Shown: one piece after another, positions 1 through 13,334 of the stretch
How positions within the stretch are numbered: the first letter of the stretch is position 1
How the letters are laid out: every line of letters begins with the position of its first letter
Origin: Pseudeuparius sepicola
Taxonomy: Eukaryota; Arthropoda; Insecta; Coleoptera; Anthribidae
Length of the DNA stretch: 64,000 nt
Direction: 5' to 3'
NCBI GenBank assembly: GCA_963920635.1
Contig: OY987303.1
Location: 18,144,175-18,208,174, forward strand
Notes under the pieces: generated by a model
Seen by the model: only the letters and a program-made list of their open reading frames with translations
The model's database searches: none
Told to the model about the DNA's origin: nothing
Program-made: the position numbers and the translations under genes

Positions 1-700
1 TCTTTCAGAAAACTTTACCAATCTTACTAATGCGATGAATTCTAAAACTGTCATTTTTACGGTTACTGCAATTCTATTCATTTAAGAGAACTGGAGAGTA
101 GTGCAAAGTCGAAAATTTAAGGCAAAACTAAAGCGTGATTTATTGCATTTTGACTATCAAACCGAAAGAGAATTTCATAGCAATAAAATATCAATCCCAT
201 CAAGTGGCCTCTAAAGTTTCTATACTTATTATATCCACTATCTTTCTCCGAAATTTTAGTTTTATCTAAATGAATACTAATAGGAATGTTCACAAAAAAT
301 AAATTCCTGTGTAAATTCTAAAGGCCGTAAATAACATCCAAATTAAATCTGTGATATACAAAAAAATTAAACAAGATTTTCTGTAGAAAACAATACCTAG
401 AGAGACCTGAATTCGTTTGAATTAGCAAAACGCGCTCATTATGGCTTGACATCACTGCGGCAATTGGGAGCGAGCCCGCTCTTCTCCTTTATGCATATTA
501 CCACAGTAGAAACTTCATTATCTCAGCATAAAGGACTGTTTTGCCCTACCCAACAGTTTTCAAAATTTTCATTTAGCGAGCCCCTTATGAATAGGACTAC
601 CATCTAACTAAAACTTCAAATTAAGGCGGTACCTTAATGGTAAATCATGTAATGCGTTCGTAATAATTATTTACATTGCAAGATGCGTAAGTCCACTTTT
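1..700. other. No gene seen
   Basis: This is AT-rich sequence without splice-supported or long ORFs. Positions about 330-480 weakly resemble 54620-54780 (both contain 'ttaaatctgtgaa/t' and an 'aattcg...ttgacgtcac/ttgacatcac' stretch), suggesting a diverged repeat. Confidence 0.5.
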
Positions 701-707
701 TTGGCCG

Positions 708-766
708 AGGAGGTTGTTTAAGGACCGAGGCAACGCCCCCGTTGCCTCGGTCCTTAAAAACCTCCT
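708..766. repeat. Near-perfect hairpin with 27-28 bp arms
   Basis: The arms share AAGGACCGAGGCAACG and its complement around a CCCC loop and continue outward to AGGAGGTT / AACCTCCT with small differences. It is GC-rich in an AT-rich setting. No U-run or gene lies beside it. Confidence 0.9.
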
Positions 767-929
767 AAAAAGTTCCTATTATAATAGGTATAGGCATTGA
801 GTAAAGGGATAGAGTAGATTGTGGGTAAAAATATTTAAAATAACCATTGTTCTATTGCTAAAAATTAAAATCAGTAATAAATATAAGAAGTAGAATGCAG
901 CGATAATAAAAAAAAATAAAAAAACTTTA

Positions 930-1012
930 CATTTGTGTGGGACTCGAACCCGTGACCTACGGTTTACCATCCGGACGCTTTTAACCCAGCGCTACGTCCA
1001 CTGCGCTGCTTG
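930..1012 (-). repeat. tRNA-derived SINE head or tRNA pseudogene
   Basis: On the - strand a B-box-like GGTTCGAGTCC (complement of 940-950) lies about 50 nt downstream of an A-box-like AGCGCAGTGGA (complement of 997-1007). A T-rich tract follows at 904-926. The T-arm loop is recognisable, but the acceptor and anticodon stems do not close properly. A Pol III-derived SINE head or decayed tRNA fits better than a working tRNA. Confidence 0.55.
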
Positions 1013-1798
1013 ACATTGCTATTAGTCACTTTATTTGACACTGAAAAATATATCCATATTCTTAATTTTTCTTTCTCATAATTCGTATTCTTTTTGATCA
1101 AAACAATCGATGTGAAACATATTAAATTTGACGCCAGTTTCAAGTTGCTACATATATATATTTTATTAAGGGTTTTAAGTTCCTTGCTGCAAAATCGTTG
1201 CATCGTTGCTAGGCAATACTTGTTGTACCTAGCAACCACTTTTTGTACCTAGCAACAGAGCACCTCGAACATTTCATTTTCACTTTCGGACCCGTTGGCG
1301 AGTATGTAAAGTGAACTTACGGGGGAGGGAGCAGGAAAACTCATTTTCAAGAAAATTAAAAAAGGTAAAGGAAAAACAATTATTCTGCCGTTTAGTATTC
1401 TACACCAAACTTCAATTTTCCGCGAACACTGTTTCCTTGCATTTATGATGAATTTTGGATTGTGAGCTGACCAGTGACGGCAATTTTGACATCTCAAGTA
1501 ATTGAAAAATCAACTTTTTCTTGAAGCTACTTGATTACTTGATTTTTTATCAATTTCAAATTTTATTATCAGTTAGGACAGTTAGGTAAATAATAATAAT
1601 AAACCTTTGCATTGTACAATTTTTTTGCAAAACTAGGAAAGAACAAAAATAAACTATTTTAAGTCCGTACCAAAACTATGTGTATAGTCTGTGTAACAAC
1701 AAAAACTTATATTTGTTTGTCTGTGTCTGTGTAACATAGACAACAAAAACTTCTATTTGTTTCACGTTAACACCGTTCAAAGCACTTTTTTTCTTAAT

Positions 1799-2726
1799 AT
1801 GTGCCCGCCAAAAAGTTTGCACCATATGGGAAAAATTTTTAGTAAATAACTTACGGAAAATTTGTTTGCGGCATCAGGTTTTGCTTGCTCTAGAACCAAA
1901 ATTGACATAATCAAATGTTGTGACGTGGTCTTTTTTATATGTCAAATTTGACATTAATGAAAAACATGTCCAAAAAATGGGCTTATTTAACCGAATTTCG
2001 AAAAAAGTCATAAGATAAATATGTTTCTTTCGCAATTTTATACCACTGTGCAAAATTTCAAGAGCCTACTACGATTTTCATATTTTGCCTTTTGTTGCCC
2101 TTTTCCATATTTGTTAATCCATAAAAGTCGATCCTATGTAATTTAAAACACTAATTGACTGAATACATACTGCACAATACCTACTTAGTTTACGGTCTAA
2201 ATATCCTTCTTTTCCTTTTTTTTTTTGTAAAAAAAATAAAATGAGGGCTTGTTGAAGAAGCACGCTTGGTGCAAAACAACTGATCTCATTTTTACAGATA
2301 AACACATAAATTCGATTTACAAACTTCTTTCTATAGTAAATGGTTGTATAACACACACATATTTCTGTCATGCTGATCTGATCAGAAATATCTAGAAAAT
2401 TTAAAATATTATGTCCAATAATATCCAACAAAGGGCAAAATATGAAAATCGTAGTAGCCTCTTGAAATTTTGCATAGGGGTATAAAATTGCGAAATAAAC
2501 ATATTTTTCTTATGAGTTTTTTCGAAATTCGGTTAAATAAGCCCATTTTTCGGAAATTTTTTTCATTAATGTCAAATTTGACATATAAAAGAGACTACGT
2601 CACAACATTTGATTATGTCAATTTTGGTTCTAGAGCAAGCAAAACCTGATGCCGCAAACAAATTTTCCGTAAGTTATTTACTAAAAATTTTTCCCATATG
2701 GTGCAGACTTTTTGGCGGGCACTGTA
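1799..2726. mobile_element. Long-arm inverted-repeat element (GTGCCCGCC tips)
   Basis: The left arm begins gtgcccgccaaaaagtttgc and the right arm ends with its complement, ggcgggcactgta. Arms of about 290 bp match with scattered differences, for example gccgcaaacaaattttccgt and its complement. The right tip reads CACTG-TA; the left tip has lost the matching CAG. No transposase is present. Confidence 0.85.
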
Positions 2727-2834
2727 TAAACATTTTTCTCGGAAACTTGGTTCTTATTTTGTGTGTTAATAATAAATAAACATGTTCACAAGTAAAAGTA
2801 AATATTATTCTATTGCCAATTTTAGAGATTCATT

Positions 2835-3005
2835 GGTTAACTTGATATTCAAGCTACTTGACTTGACTTGAAATCAAGGCAAGTTCAAGTCAAGTAGTAA
2901 TTTTCCAATATCAAGTCAAGTCAAATATTTAATTTGTCAAAAGCTTGTTTTTCAAGTCAAGTCAAGTTATTTGTTAAAATATCAAGCTACTTGACTTGAT
3001 GAAAC
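2835..3005. repeat. TCAAG-rich degenerate repeat
   Basis: Repeats of tcaagtcaag and its complement cttgacttg alternate through this stretch and end at gaaaccctag. A similar shorter run lies at 1493-1560, so the two may be subterminal repeats of one larger element that encloses the 1799-2726 insertion. Confidence 0.6.
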
Positions 3006-4569
3006 CCTAGTTCTAATACTAGTTCGGGGATTGTCGATAGAACACTAAGTATAAAGTTTGGTTATTATTTCTAGAAAGCCCACGACGTCCATTGAAAAAA
3101 ATTTATTAACACGTTGTACTTCGACTTACTGGTTTATCAATCTAGATGTCTGATATTAAATTTTCTGGCCGCTTCTCTTGCCGAACGTATGTTATCGCCA
3201 ACAAAACGAACAATTTCATTTTTTTCTCTTAAATTTAAATTTTCCACGATTTATGAAAACCAAACTATAATATCGTTTTAAACTTTAATTTGTCAGGTTT
3301 GACAATTCAATATTTCAATTGTTTTTTCATGGATGACTAGATTATTACTTACTTGAATTTGGTAAAAGACCCGTTTTGAAGGATGCTGAATCCAGCGGCG
3401 TGCACAATTCTTTTCTAAAAAAAATCACAAATTTGATTTATTAAAATTTTGCTCCTAGAAACTGGCAGAGTAGACCTTGGATTTTGTATGAAAATAATAA
3501 TATTTTGGCTCAAAATATGCAGTTTATCAAGCTCTACAAAAGAAAAAATCCTGGTCAAATAGCACAATTAATAAACTTTTTACAAGGTGACCTGGAAACA
3601 AATAATGGGTTACAATGGAAAACAGTTATTTCAGTTATTTGTGTACCACTACCAAGACACTCAAAGAGTCTTTGACCTGTTAAAAAAATTTAACCCCTGG
3701 AGCATGCCTATGATTTTTTTTATTCAGCAAGTATTTTAGTTTATAGACATTATTCATCTTGCCCAAGTCTGTACATCAGCAGTACCTACTAATTTCCTTC
3801 TCGGTTTATCTAAAACAAACTTCAGATCACATTGGCGTATGCTGTAAAGCACCCGTCCAAAATATGCCGGAAAGTTATTTAACTTCGACTTTCTAAAATT
3901 ACGCGTGGAAAACCGTCGCAAAATGTTTGCGGACGCCCCTCCTTCCCGAGTTACTTACCTCAGACATCAAAGGTTTCCCAGCGTGGAATTCTTGAAGTTC
4001 CCTGCGAGTCGACAAACAAGGATCTTGGCGCAGGGCGGTCCCGATAGGGATTCATTCGTCCAACTTCCAGACTTGCTTTGGAACTTTTGGAGACCTTATT
4101 AATTTTTGATCTTCGCAGTTGTGAGTGTGTGGATCGAAGAATTGATTAAAGAAAATTGCTTCTCAGTTCTGCCTACGTTTTGTATTAGTATAAATATTTA
4201 CGACATACCTAAGGTCGATAATTGGTTAGGTGTTAATGCTTGCATATTAAAAACGAATGAAAAATGTACTGGTACTACGGCAAGCCCCCAAATATGAAAC
4301 CATGGGTCGTCGTTCAACGACCATGAAGTATAACCTTTTTCTATTTTATAATATTTATTTAGGCCAAACGCTGATTTTAGCAAGTGATACATACAAAATT
4401 TTATTTTATACACGCAGACTTCGAAGACTCATCTGCGGTTTGTACTGGAACCAGTACTCAGCAATGACCTGCTCTCCGGACTGAAACTAACCATATCTCA
4501 CAACTGGATGACATTATAATATTAACTCACTATATACATATTATTATTATCTTATTTGTTATTATAAAA

Positions 4570-6165
4570 AAAATTGAATATTAAATAAAAATATTTGACT
4601 AGTGAAAATTTATGAACAGATAAGCACATTCCAAGAGCTTGTAATAAATAAAAATATAATATTTTTTCTCATATAAAAGCTAACTTCGAGGTTTTTCATA
4701 CATTTAAACTGTTTTTAACCACGAAAATGAAACTTAAAATTAAATTATGAAATAATGATAAATTTTTTTAAGTAAAATTTTGGTAACATAATTATAATTT
4801 TCCACCTCCCCCTCCTGCCACTAGGGCGTTCGGCGACCCAAAAAAATAAAAAAAAAGTTCCTATAATTATGGCCTCAAAAATGCCCCCTAAGAGCCCCCG
4901 AAAAGAATAGTTTTACAAACGATTTTTTCAAAATATGTCCAGAGCAAACAAAGATTAAATCCTGATATTTGGTAAGTATGTGATGTATGTACCTGATAGC
5001 TTGACATTCTTCCTTATAGGCGTCCCAAATTGGGGGTGAAAGGGTTAAAAATACCACAAATTTTGATTTTTGAACTCGAAATTACCTTTTACCTACAGTG
5101 TGTCCCAATTTGATACTGGACACATCAGAAATATATGAAGGGCAAGGAAAATAAATGGTCTCTTTTTTTTATTGGTAGTCCCAGGGGAGAGTATCTCATA
5201 GGCGGTAGTTTTGGAAGGCGTATAATTTGACCTGCTAAAGAGTATCTCATTGGCGGTGGTATTTCGATGGGGTAATTATTGCATGGCTTGCTATGATTTT
5301 TTAAAATGGCAAATTTTCAAGAAACCTTATTAGGGATTTTTTACGACAAAATGTTCTTAAGAAAATTTGTTCAGAATGAAAAACTGAATGGATTCGCAAA
5401 ATTTCAAAAGTCTAGGCATTCATTCTGAACAAATTGTCTTAATAACACTTTGTCGTAAAAAAATCCCTAATAAGGTTTCTTGAAAATTTGCTATTTTAAA
5501 AAATCATAGCAGGCCATGAAATAATTAGCCCATCCAAATACCACCGCCTATGAGATACTCTCCCTTGTGACTACCAATAAAAAAATATAGGCCATTTGTT
5601 TTCCTTGCCCTTGATATATTTTTGAGGTGTCCAGTATCAAATTGGGACACACTGTATATGAGCAAAAAATATTACGCCAGTGCACAAAAAAATAAAAATG
5701 TGGTATATAAAGAATTATTTAAATTTTATTAGTTTTTGCCTTTTAGTCTTGTGTTCGACATTTTGCAATCGATTTTAAACATCTTGATGAGATTATGACG
5801 GAGACATGTGGCAAATTTCAGATTTATTTCAGTTTCTCTTCACCTGATCATATTGGAAATAGAAAATTGTTAAACCTACCTACCCGTACCAATAATATAT
5901 TAATATGTTTAATTAATATTTTCAGGAATTAAAATTAATTAATTCAATATTAAATCAAATTAATAACCAGATCCAACTTATAGTGCTGGAGGTTCTAGTT
6001 GTAGCATTCTTGCAAACTGTTAAATAACTCGCTCTTCTCTGTCTGTTTGTTTGTCATCCTTTGGTCTTAACGCGTTTTTAACACGTTATTTTTATTTAGC
6101 TTATGGCATGTGCTTATCTGTTCATAGATTTCCACTAGTCAAATATTTTTATTAATATTTATAAT
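4570..6165. repeat. Outer inverted repeat, about 45-bp arms, 1.5 kb apart
   Basis: The segment atttgactagtgaaaattta...gaacagataagcaca near 4592-4632 returns inverted near 6109-6150. The interval contains a separate TIR element at 5096-5654, so an older foldback may have received a younger insertion. Confidence 0.65.
5096..5654. mobile_element. CAGTGTGTCCC foldback element with TA target sites
   Basis: Tips read TA-cagtgtgtcccaatttgat and atcaaattgggacacactg-TA. The arms continue almost to the middle, including gagagtatctcataggcggt and its complement. It is a non-autonomous DNA transposon with no ORF. Confidence 0.9.
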
Positions 6166-9100
6166 GGATTAATATACCACTTTTTTTTATTTGCTCATCG
6201 GATAGTATTGGGTGAGATATACTTGCTGTATTTTTTTTAATTTTTTTTTCGCCCCCGTTTTGCCGCAATTAATTTTTAAAGTTCAATATACGTAACTACC
6301 TGTTGGATTTTATTTTTCCCTAAATTTACCGCCGTGGCACCAGGTTTGGCAACGTCGCACCTCAATGCCAAGCTGTCAGCCTGCGAGAACATAAACAAAA
6401 CCTATTTTGTGGCGTCACAAATCGGAACATCGGATCCCGCGTGTTTTACAAGCTTTTATTTTTTATGATTTGAACTATTTTCACCATTCATTCTAATAAT
6501 CCAGGACGGAAATGAACCATTCTATTTTGCTGAGGAAAATGCTGGGAGCACTAGGTGTTTCAATTTACACGTCTTTATGGACGCTTCTGTTCTGTGAAGC
6601 TATTTATTCTGTGCTAGTGTTAATCAACAGCATTGATTGGTTATAAACCAAACTGAGAAAAGTCAATCCTCTAGACGTCAAGCACATACCTGGTCCGAAT
6701 ATAAAAAAATTATTACTTTAATTTCATGAGCCCTTACTTACAGAATTAAGTTAGTAGTTAGACCTGCATCGGTTCAAAAATGTAACGCTAGAATATTGGA
6801 GAAGGTGCCAGTTCTTGGTGATGTTAGAAACATAACATGTAAAACGCAATAAAGCCAAGTTTTCAGTCGAAAAACTTTATTGTCATAGCTTGAACTATTT
6901 TAGACCCATTTAGGTAAATTATATTGTGATTGCCGAAGCATCCTCATAAAAAATGACATAATTCTTTAGGATTTTTTCACTATACATATTATATACCTAT
7001 TTTTTCTGGAAAATAAATTTTCATAAGCATATTTTGTGATTGTGGTTAATGGAAGTTAAAAATAAAAAAATATAATGCAGCAGCCGGCCAAAAATTAAGA
7101 TTTCTTTAATTTGCAAGAAAAAAAAACATTATTTTGCATTCTATGGCAAAACCCCAAATAAGTTATCTATTAAATTTAGTGAAAATATTCCAAAATCAAA
7201 TAATAGTTTTCATGTCGCATGCACAGAGTGCAACAAACTGGATGTTTTTTTGGGGGGTTTCTTCTATTCTGCGAAGAGATAGACAAAGAGTAGGTAGGTG
7301 TACTGTGCTCGATTTTTGAGGGCAGTGAAAAGCAGTTGAATCTCAAAATCTTGATTCGTTTTGGAGATACAGGGCATTTTTCGTTTTTTAACATGTCAGA
7401 CAGTCCCTCCTTGTAATATGTTTTGATTTTTGCTAAAAATCTTCTGTCATACTACTCCAATGTATAATAATTATTGAGGTATGTCGGTATGTCTTTGTCA
7501 ACTAAATCCTGTAAGGTAGACCTTCATATTTTTTTATTGCACTTGTGTTGACTTTTTCCAATATAACAATCTACTGATGTTGTCCATGATTCTTCGCTAT
7601 TTCCAGGAAGTCAGCTTACATTCATCTAAAATAAGTTTCCCATTAATATGTGAAAAAATGTTACAAGCGTGCTTAGTTCTATTAGTTGACAAAGTTAATG
7701 TCACTAGTGCAGAAAAGTACAACTTTCCGCATCAAAATGGATGCGACAAAGTGTACTACTACGGACTTAATTAATTAAATACTTCATTAGATCATACAAG
7801 AAAAAAATACCCGCAAAAAGTCATTGACGGTCAAGCACTTGATATCGAATGAAACTCTGCTGTCGAACTTGCATTGACTTTAGATTATTTAAATTAGTTC
7901 TGAATCATGGTTTTCACATGTAGATATCAACGATCGTTTTTACAAACGAATGATTTCTTGTTTTGATAATCGATTTCAACATTGGGCTGTGCGACACCCC
8001 CACGCCCCCTCCCCCATATCTTAACTATAGGTATATACACAATAAGTATTTCTTTACTGTACTAGCAACTAAACTAGAAGCACAAAAAGCTGTATCTACG
8101 TATGTGCCACGATGTATGATCCTCGTACATCGTGGTATGTGCATAATTTAGGACTAATCTGCTTATGTTGGGTAATTACAACATAATATACCTACTTCCA
8201 CAACTATTCAGTTGAATTTTTTCATTTTTAACCACAGTATCATTAACATTTTTCTTATTAATTTTGTGCTCGGGGGTAATTTTTGCCTTAACCGGGCATT
8301 ATGCATTCATTGCTATGTTCTTTCCTCTGCGTGTCTCCAATAACATTGTTACCATAATATTTATTCTCTAGTCTACCTAAAACCAGAATTTAAGCTATAT
8401 CATTATCATTAAGCAATATTAAAACAATATACAAATCAAATAACAAACATACCTACCTCTTCATTTCTCCATGTTTTGCTCCCCGTTTTTATTGATAAAA
8501 TTGACACACCATATCAAAATCTATGCAAGGCAAGTTATCAGGACAAGCTTTAACAAATCTTGCCTTCATTATAAACCGAAAAAATAAAGTATTCACAGCA
8601 AGATTCTTTTAAAACTGAGAATAGAATTTATTTAGTTTTCACTAAGGTTATTAACCTTGGTTTCGGCGTTCCGCGGGCGAAAGTGAGGTTATATGCAAAG
8701 TGCGGCGTTGCCGACGATTTTCTTTAAAGCATTGAGTAATATGTCATCTGTCATATTTTATAGGGGGCATCTAATAAGTTCAGAATGGGATCAGTAAAAT
8801 CCAAATATTTCATGAAATGCTACAAAATTTGATTATTTCTCATCAGGCGCATACAAACTGAATCTAATAATTTGCCTGGGAATGCTTGGTTATATAAAAA
8901 AAGACGAAATAAGTACTAAGAAAATAGCAGGTACTTATTGAAATTAGGGATCGTGACGTCACATTCCCTACTTTTGCGACCGTTTTTTTCAATTTTGGAG
9001 CAAACTAATGGGAAAAAAAATCTTTTGGTTGGGTTTCGTGATTATCTAGACATGTTTTACAAATTCCAAGGCAAAAAATTATTTTTCATTAATAAGTATA

Positions 9101-9960
9101 CTTGTCCATTCTTTTTATACCTAATAACAATAGAGAATTAATATTGCATTGTCATCCAGTTGTGAGCTATGATGGTTAATGTTTCTTGTCTCTAGCTCAT
9201 CGGAAAATTAGTTTAAAATTGATTGATTGTAACATTTAACGAACAAACAGGACAAGAAAGCGAGTTAAAAAAACCTCTTATAGGGGGCATTTTTGAAGCC
9301 ATATTTATAGGAACTTTTTCATTTTTTAGGTCGCAGAACGCCCTGCTAAATTATAACTGGTTAATTTCGGGATACCCCGTATTCGTACTATTTTTACTAT
9401 TACTAAATCTGTCACGAAAGTTAGCACCCCAGTTTCAAAATGTCATGCTACACCATTGTGTACGTACTATGCTCGATTTTCGAGAAAAGTTGAATTCCGC
9501 AAACCGCATCCTGAGATCTCTCTACACCAATAAATTCTACGTAAAAAATAAACAAAAATGGTTTTACCGAAATCGAATTCATATTCACAAACAAAACAGT
9601 TATGACATATTTAATAAACGCCAAAAAATTAAAAATGTACCTACCGCTCGAACGGATTATGATATCAGACAGCATTCAACTTTTCTCGAAAATTGAGCGC
9701 TAGACACATTAGCTACCTACTGTTTGTTTATCTCTTCGGAAAATAAGAGGTTTTCTAATTTCAAAGAAAGTTTTATTTAGATAGCAATACTGGCTTGGGC
9801 TGGACGATATTAAATTTTTGATATCGAATGGCGATATTAAAAATATAGCTTTATTCTGATATGTCTATATTTTAGATTTTATATCCTATATCGTTATTAC
9901 AAAAGAAGCCAATGCATAACAATAAAATCTAGTATTTTGGGACGTTGACTGTGTAGTTCG
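6166..9960. other. No gene seen
   Basis: This is AT-rich, mostly low-copy sequence. It contains a short hairpin at 8107-8135 (arms CCACGATGTA / TACATCGTGG) and a 25-bp inverted repeat at 9470-9494 / 9673-9697. The 157-codon ORF at 9223-9696 overlaps that inverted repeat, and its 5' part is an inverted match to 4800-4910, so it looks like repeat-derived chance coding. Confidence 0.55.
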
Positions 9961-9965
9961 ATATA

Positions 9966-10689
9966 CAGGGTGTTTCATAATATATGCGCAGGACTTCAGG
10001 ATGTGATAGCTCGTTCATAAATATGAAAAAAAGCTTCTACTAACTTACCCTCTAAAATGCACCATTTTAGAGATACAGGGTGTGGAATTTGAAAAAAATT
10101 CGTTTTTTGCGAATATCTCCCGAACCGTTTATCGTACGGGACACAGCTTTTGTAAGCATTTTCTACTCACAATAAGCTATGTTTTTTGCCTAAAATTTTT
10201 TTTAAGTCAAGTTATTTTGACAGGAGGTAGCTTTTGAAATTTCAAGCCTACTTGATAAAAAAACACAAACGCTGAAATGTGCGAAATGCGTTTCCTTTAC
10301 GGTTTGGGGAATTTTGACAAGACAACTTTTGTTAATTTCTTCATTTTTTTAAATTTTGCAACTATGAAGTTAACGTTTGTTTTGGTTACTTTTTCTAACG
10401 TTTATATAAATTTTGTTTAAAAATTTAAAAAAATGTTTCAAAAAATTGACCATGTTTTTCAACATACAATTGATTTTTCTCGAAAACGACTAACTTTAGA
10501 GCCCAAGACCAGGAGTACCTTTTTTGCGTAGAAAACATTGGCGTTTCAAATGGGCATCTCAAAATCGTACTTTTTCCAGTAGCGTAGAAGTTGGGGTTCA
10601 CCACGTATGACTTAAAAAAGGCTTTTTTTCATATTTTTGAACGAGCTATCACATCCTGAAGTCCTGCGCATATATTATGAAACACCCTG
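9966..10689. mobile_element. CAGGGTGTTTCA foldback element with TA target sites
   Basis: Tips read TA-cagggtgtttcataatatat and its complement at 10670-10689. The arms include gcaggacttcaggatgtgat and its reverse complement. No transposase ORF is visible. Confidence 0.92.
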
Positions 10690-13210
10690 TATATGTAAAG
10701 ATTAGGTACCTAACGTAAATTATAAGTGAACTTCTACCCTGTGGAACAAAGACACCATCCCGGGGGTGAATTAGCATTTAATGTAATCCGAGAAGATATA
10801 TAGGTTTGCCATGCTGTTAATTCTCAATTCGTCTTATGTAAATTTTATGAGTAAAAGCGAATAATTCAAACAATGGACGTGTCTGAATATCCAATAAAGC
10901 GTGCGGATTCCTTTAAGTTCCGGCCCGCCGCAAAGGGAGACAAGATAATGAAACTTAATAACAAGTTTCCGTCGAAACGACATTCAGTCTACCTGCACGG
11001 CGGAATTGTGTTTAAATTGGGTTTTCCATTGTTTCCATTGGGCATATTCCGCAGGGCCGGGGCTACCTTGACACAGGTTTCCAATTTTGAAGCAAAAGGA
11101 AAATGGGGAAATGGAGAGCGCTCTGGTTACAATATATCGGATATTTTAAAAAGTACCGCACTGCACACGTAATGATGCTTGGCATTCGCAAAGGCGGTTT
11201 TCATACTGAGCGTTATTGGGACACACCGAGAAAGTTCATTCCAAATTCAACAATATAACAGGCAATACAAACAATTTTATCTAAAATTTTGCTACAATAT
11301 AATTGCACTACAATAATTATGTAGTGAAAATGCAAATAAAGAATGTCCACTCTCCATTCACGGTATTGATCCTTAATACCTTTTTCTTTGTGGTTTACTG
11401 GGATTACTATACGATTTTCCAGCCAATGCTAAATAATAGTAATTTAAACCCCTCCCCCACGAAAGCATGTGGTTGCTTTTGGGGTACTCCTTGTTTGGAG
11501 TATTGCGAAGGTGATAATTATTATTATAGTTCTCCAAGACGAATGAAGCAGACACAAAATAGTATATTCTGTAATGAAGTTAACCGAGTAACAGACTGTA
11601 TTTTATCCACGTTCTCCACGACCATTCGTGAATGTAATTATTCTCCACGACCAGAAAGTAAAAAAACAATTAAATTAAATTTGAACAAAACAAGCAAGTT
11701 TTCACTTATATTATTTGCACAATTTGTAATTTCAGGTGGATTATTATCAAGTTCCATATCAAATTCACTCGATTTTTCACTCATTTTATTTAACTTAAAA
11801 CACGTTCGAAAATAGTTATTATGACGCGCACCCCCACGCCACTATTGTTGACAGCGAGGTTGACAGTCTTGTAATCCATGGCACTCTATGCTGTGTTTAG
11901 TTCGATTAGCGTATATTCATTCATTGTCTTGTTATGGAATGAAAATATATAAAATAATGCAACGATTTATTATTATTAGTACGAAATATTAGTATCCCTA
12001 TTATTATATTGTTTATTTATGTGCAATAGATTACAAAAATTATATTAAGATCCTGGAAATACATGCAAAACACTCGAGAAGCAAGTATTTAAGAATAAAT
12101 CATCTCGCTCTAGAGTGAGAATTTTTAAGTTTTATTATTAAAAATGATTTTAGAATACTTATATTCACGAATGGTCGTGGAGAAAAAAATATACTTTCGG
12201 TTTGAACGGAAGTGGCAACTTTATCTAGTTTAAATAGAACACCCAGTGTAATTTGTTCACATGAAAAAAAAGTTATTCAGAGTATATAATATATCGTTAG
12301 TACCTACCTATCCTCATGACATTTTTTGCAAACGTAATGTAACTTTGTCATAATTACTTTCATATTAACACTTGTCTATTTTGTTGAAATAAATCAATTA
12401 AAATAATTGGGATATCTGTCGGATATATAAATATGTCGGATGGAATAGAACAAGAAGTTATAATATGAATATGTTTTGCCGTGTTTGCGGCAAGGGCCGA
12501 TTTTTTCTCGATAGAACTAGTACAGCATTCGCTCAAGTACTACGGAAAACCCTATAGAAGACCGTAGTAATACCAGTGAGTGTAGGGCAATTAGTAAACT
12601 ACACAGGTGAGTAGTACCGCGAATTTCTATTTTCTATTTTACCCAGCGCTCCTGGCCATCATCCGTGTTTTTCTAAAGCCGATCGAAGGCAATTCGTACC
12701 TTAATAATTATTATAAAACTTGACTAATTTGGTTTTCAACGAAAATAATGCAAAACCTTTCAAAAATAAAGAAATGCATGTAGCTAAAATCTATCCAAGT
12801 TACAGCGGCAGTAGATATAAACAAAGTCACATGACCGCATTGCGATCGATTACCAGGGTCTGACTAATATGAGATTCCCAGTGGCTTGTAATTCTGAACT
12901 AATTCTTTTAGAAGTTCTAAAAATTGTGTTTTTACCTTTCGTGGATCTTTATAAATTTCCTTAAATTAAGTATCAAAATAAATTTACAGAATATACTGCT
13001 CGCGATCCGATCTAAAATATATGCAGAAAACTCGACTGAGGGAAGAGCCGGCCCTGCATTCTGCTCGCCGCGTAAACACTTGACATTTTATGACGGCCTG
13101 ACCAATAAGAGAATAAGTCACGTGGTGGCCAATGTTTTGATCCACTGCCTCTGTAGCTTGGATAGACTTTAGTGATGTATTGTTTTCTAATAGTTGCCCG
13201 TATTTTTCAG
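10690..13210. other. 5' flank of the beat-like gene; no gene seen
   Basis: This region holds a 24-bp inverted repeat around ctccacgaccattcgtgaat (11619 and its complement near 12165-12184). It also holds a 70-bp stretch at about 11466-11535 that recurs at 32322-32390. ORFs at 10873-11172 and 11303-11815 have no recognisable domain. The promoter and any noncoding exon of the beat-like gene could be here or further 5'. I see no clear TATA/Inr arrangement. Confidence 0.5.
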
Positions 13211-13216
13211 ATTTCT

Positions 13217-13276
13217 ATGGGGCCATTTGAAGAGAACACACTTCGAAGCTACCTCACCAACGTTCTATGTGTTTGA
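13217..13276 (+). promoter_or_regulatory. Upstream ORF in the beat 5' leader
   Basis: If the acceptor ending in cag at 13208-13210 is used, the first ATG of the exon opens a 19-codon ORF that stops at TGA 13274-13276. One codon separates that stop from the main ATG at 13280, in the same frame. Such an arrangement usually lowers translation of the main ORF. The call depends on where the 5' UTR exon really begins, which the sequence does not prove. Confidence 0.45.
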
Positions 13277-13279
13277 ACC

Positions 13280-13334
13280 ATGTCCATTCTTCTAAATGGA
13301 CTTTTGAGTTATTGTTTCTTCTTCATTAATTTCG
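13280..13334 (+). CDS. beat: Beat-like protein, exon 1: signal peptide
   Basis: The exon encodes MSILLNGLLSYCFFFINF plus the first base of the next codon, then a consensus donor gtaagt at 13335. The stretch is short and hydrophobic, with one polar dip, as in a signal peptide. Joining that single base to the two leading bases of the exon at 36622 gives Ala. The mature boundary then reads N-F-A-H-A|L-R-V, a normal A-x-A cleavage site at residues 19-21, followed by the start of Ig1 exactly where family members have it. The ATG sits in an acceptable context (gaaccATG). A candidate acceptor, tatttttcag, lies 70 nt upstream and suggests an earlier noncoding exon. Splice-phase match, signal peptide and position are the evidence; no transcript is available here. 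A different first exon remains possible. Confidence 0.78.

Noticed and set aside
930..1012. Functional tRNA gene on the - strand
   Set aside because: B box and T loop are good, but the acceptor and anticodon stems do not pair; a SINE head or pseudogene is more likely.
9223..9696. 157-codon ORF, longest-looking open frame in the first 10 kb
   Set aside because: It has no recognisable domain, overlaps a 25-bp inverted repeat, and its 5' part is an inverted match to 4800-4910, so it is probably repeat-derived.
11303..11815. 170-codon ORF with several cysteines
   Set aside because: Part of it (11466-11535) recurs in repeat copy D at 32322. There are no domain, splice or start-context signals, and it is rich in residues expected from AT-rich DNA.
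12464..12556. Short ORF with MFCRVCGKG, resembling the start of a ZAD or other zinc finger
   Set aside because: It has only 30 codons, a single C-x2-C, no second ligand pair and no splice donor in frame; most likely chance.
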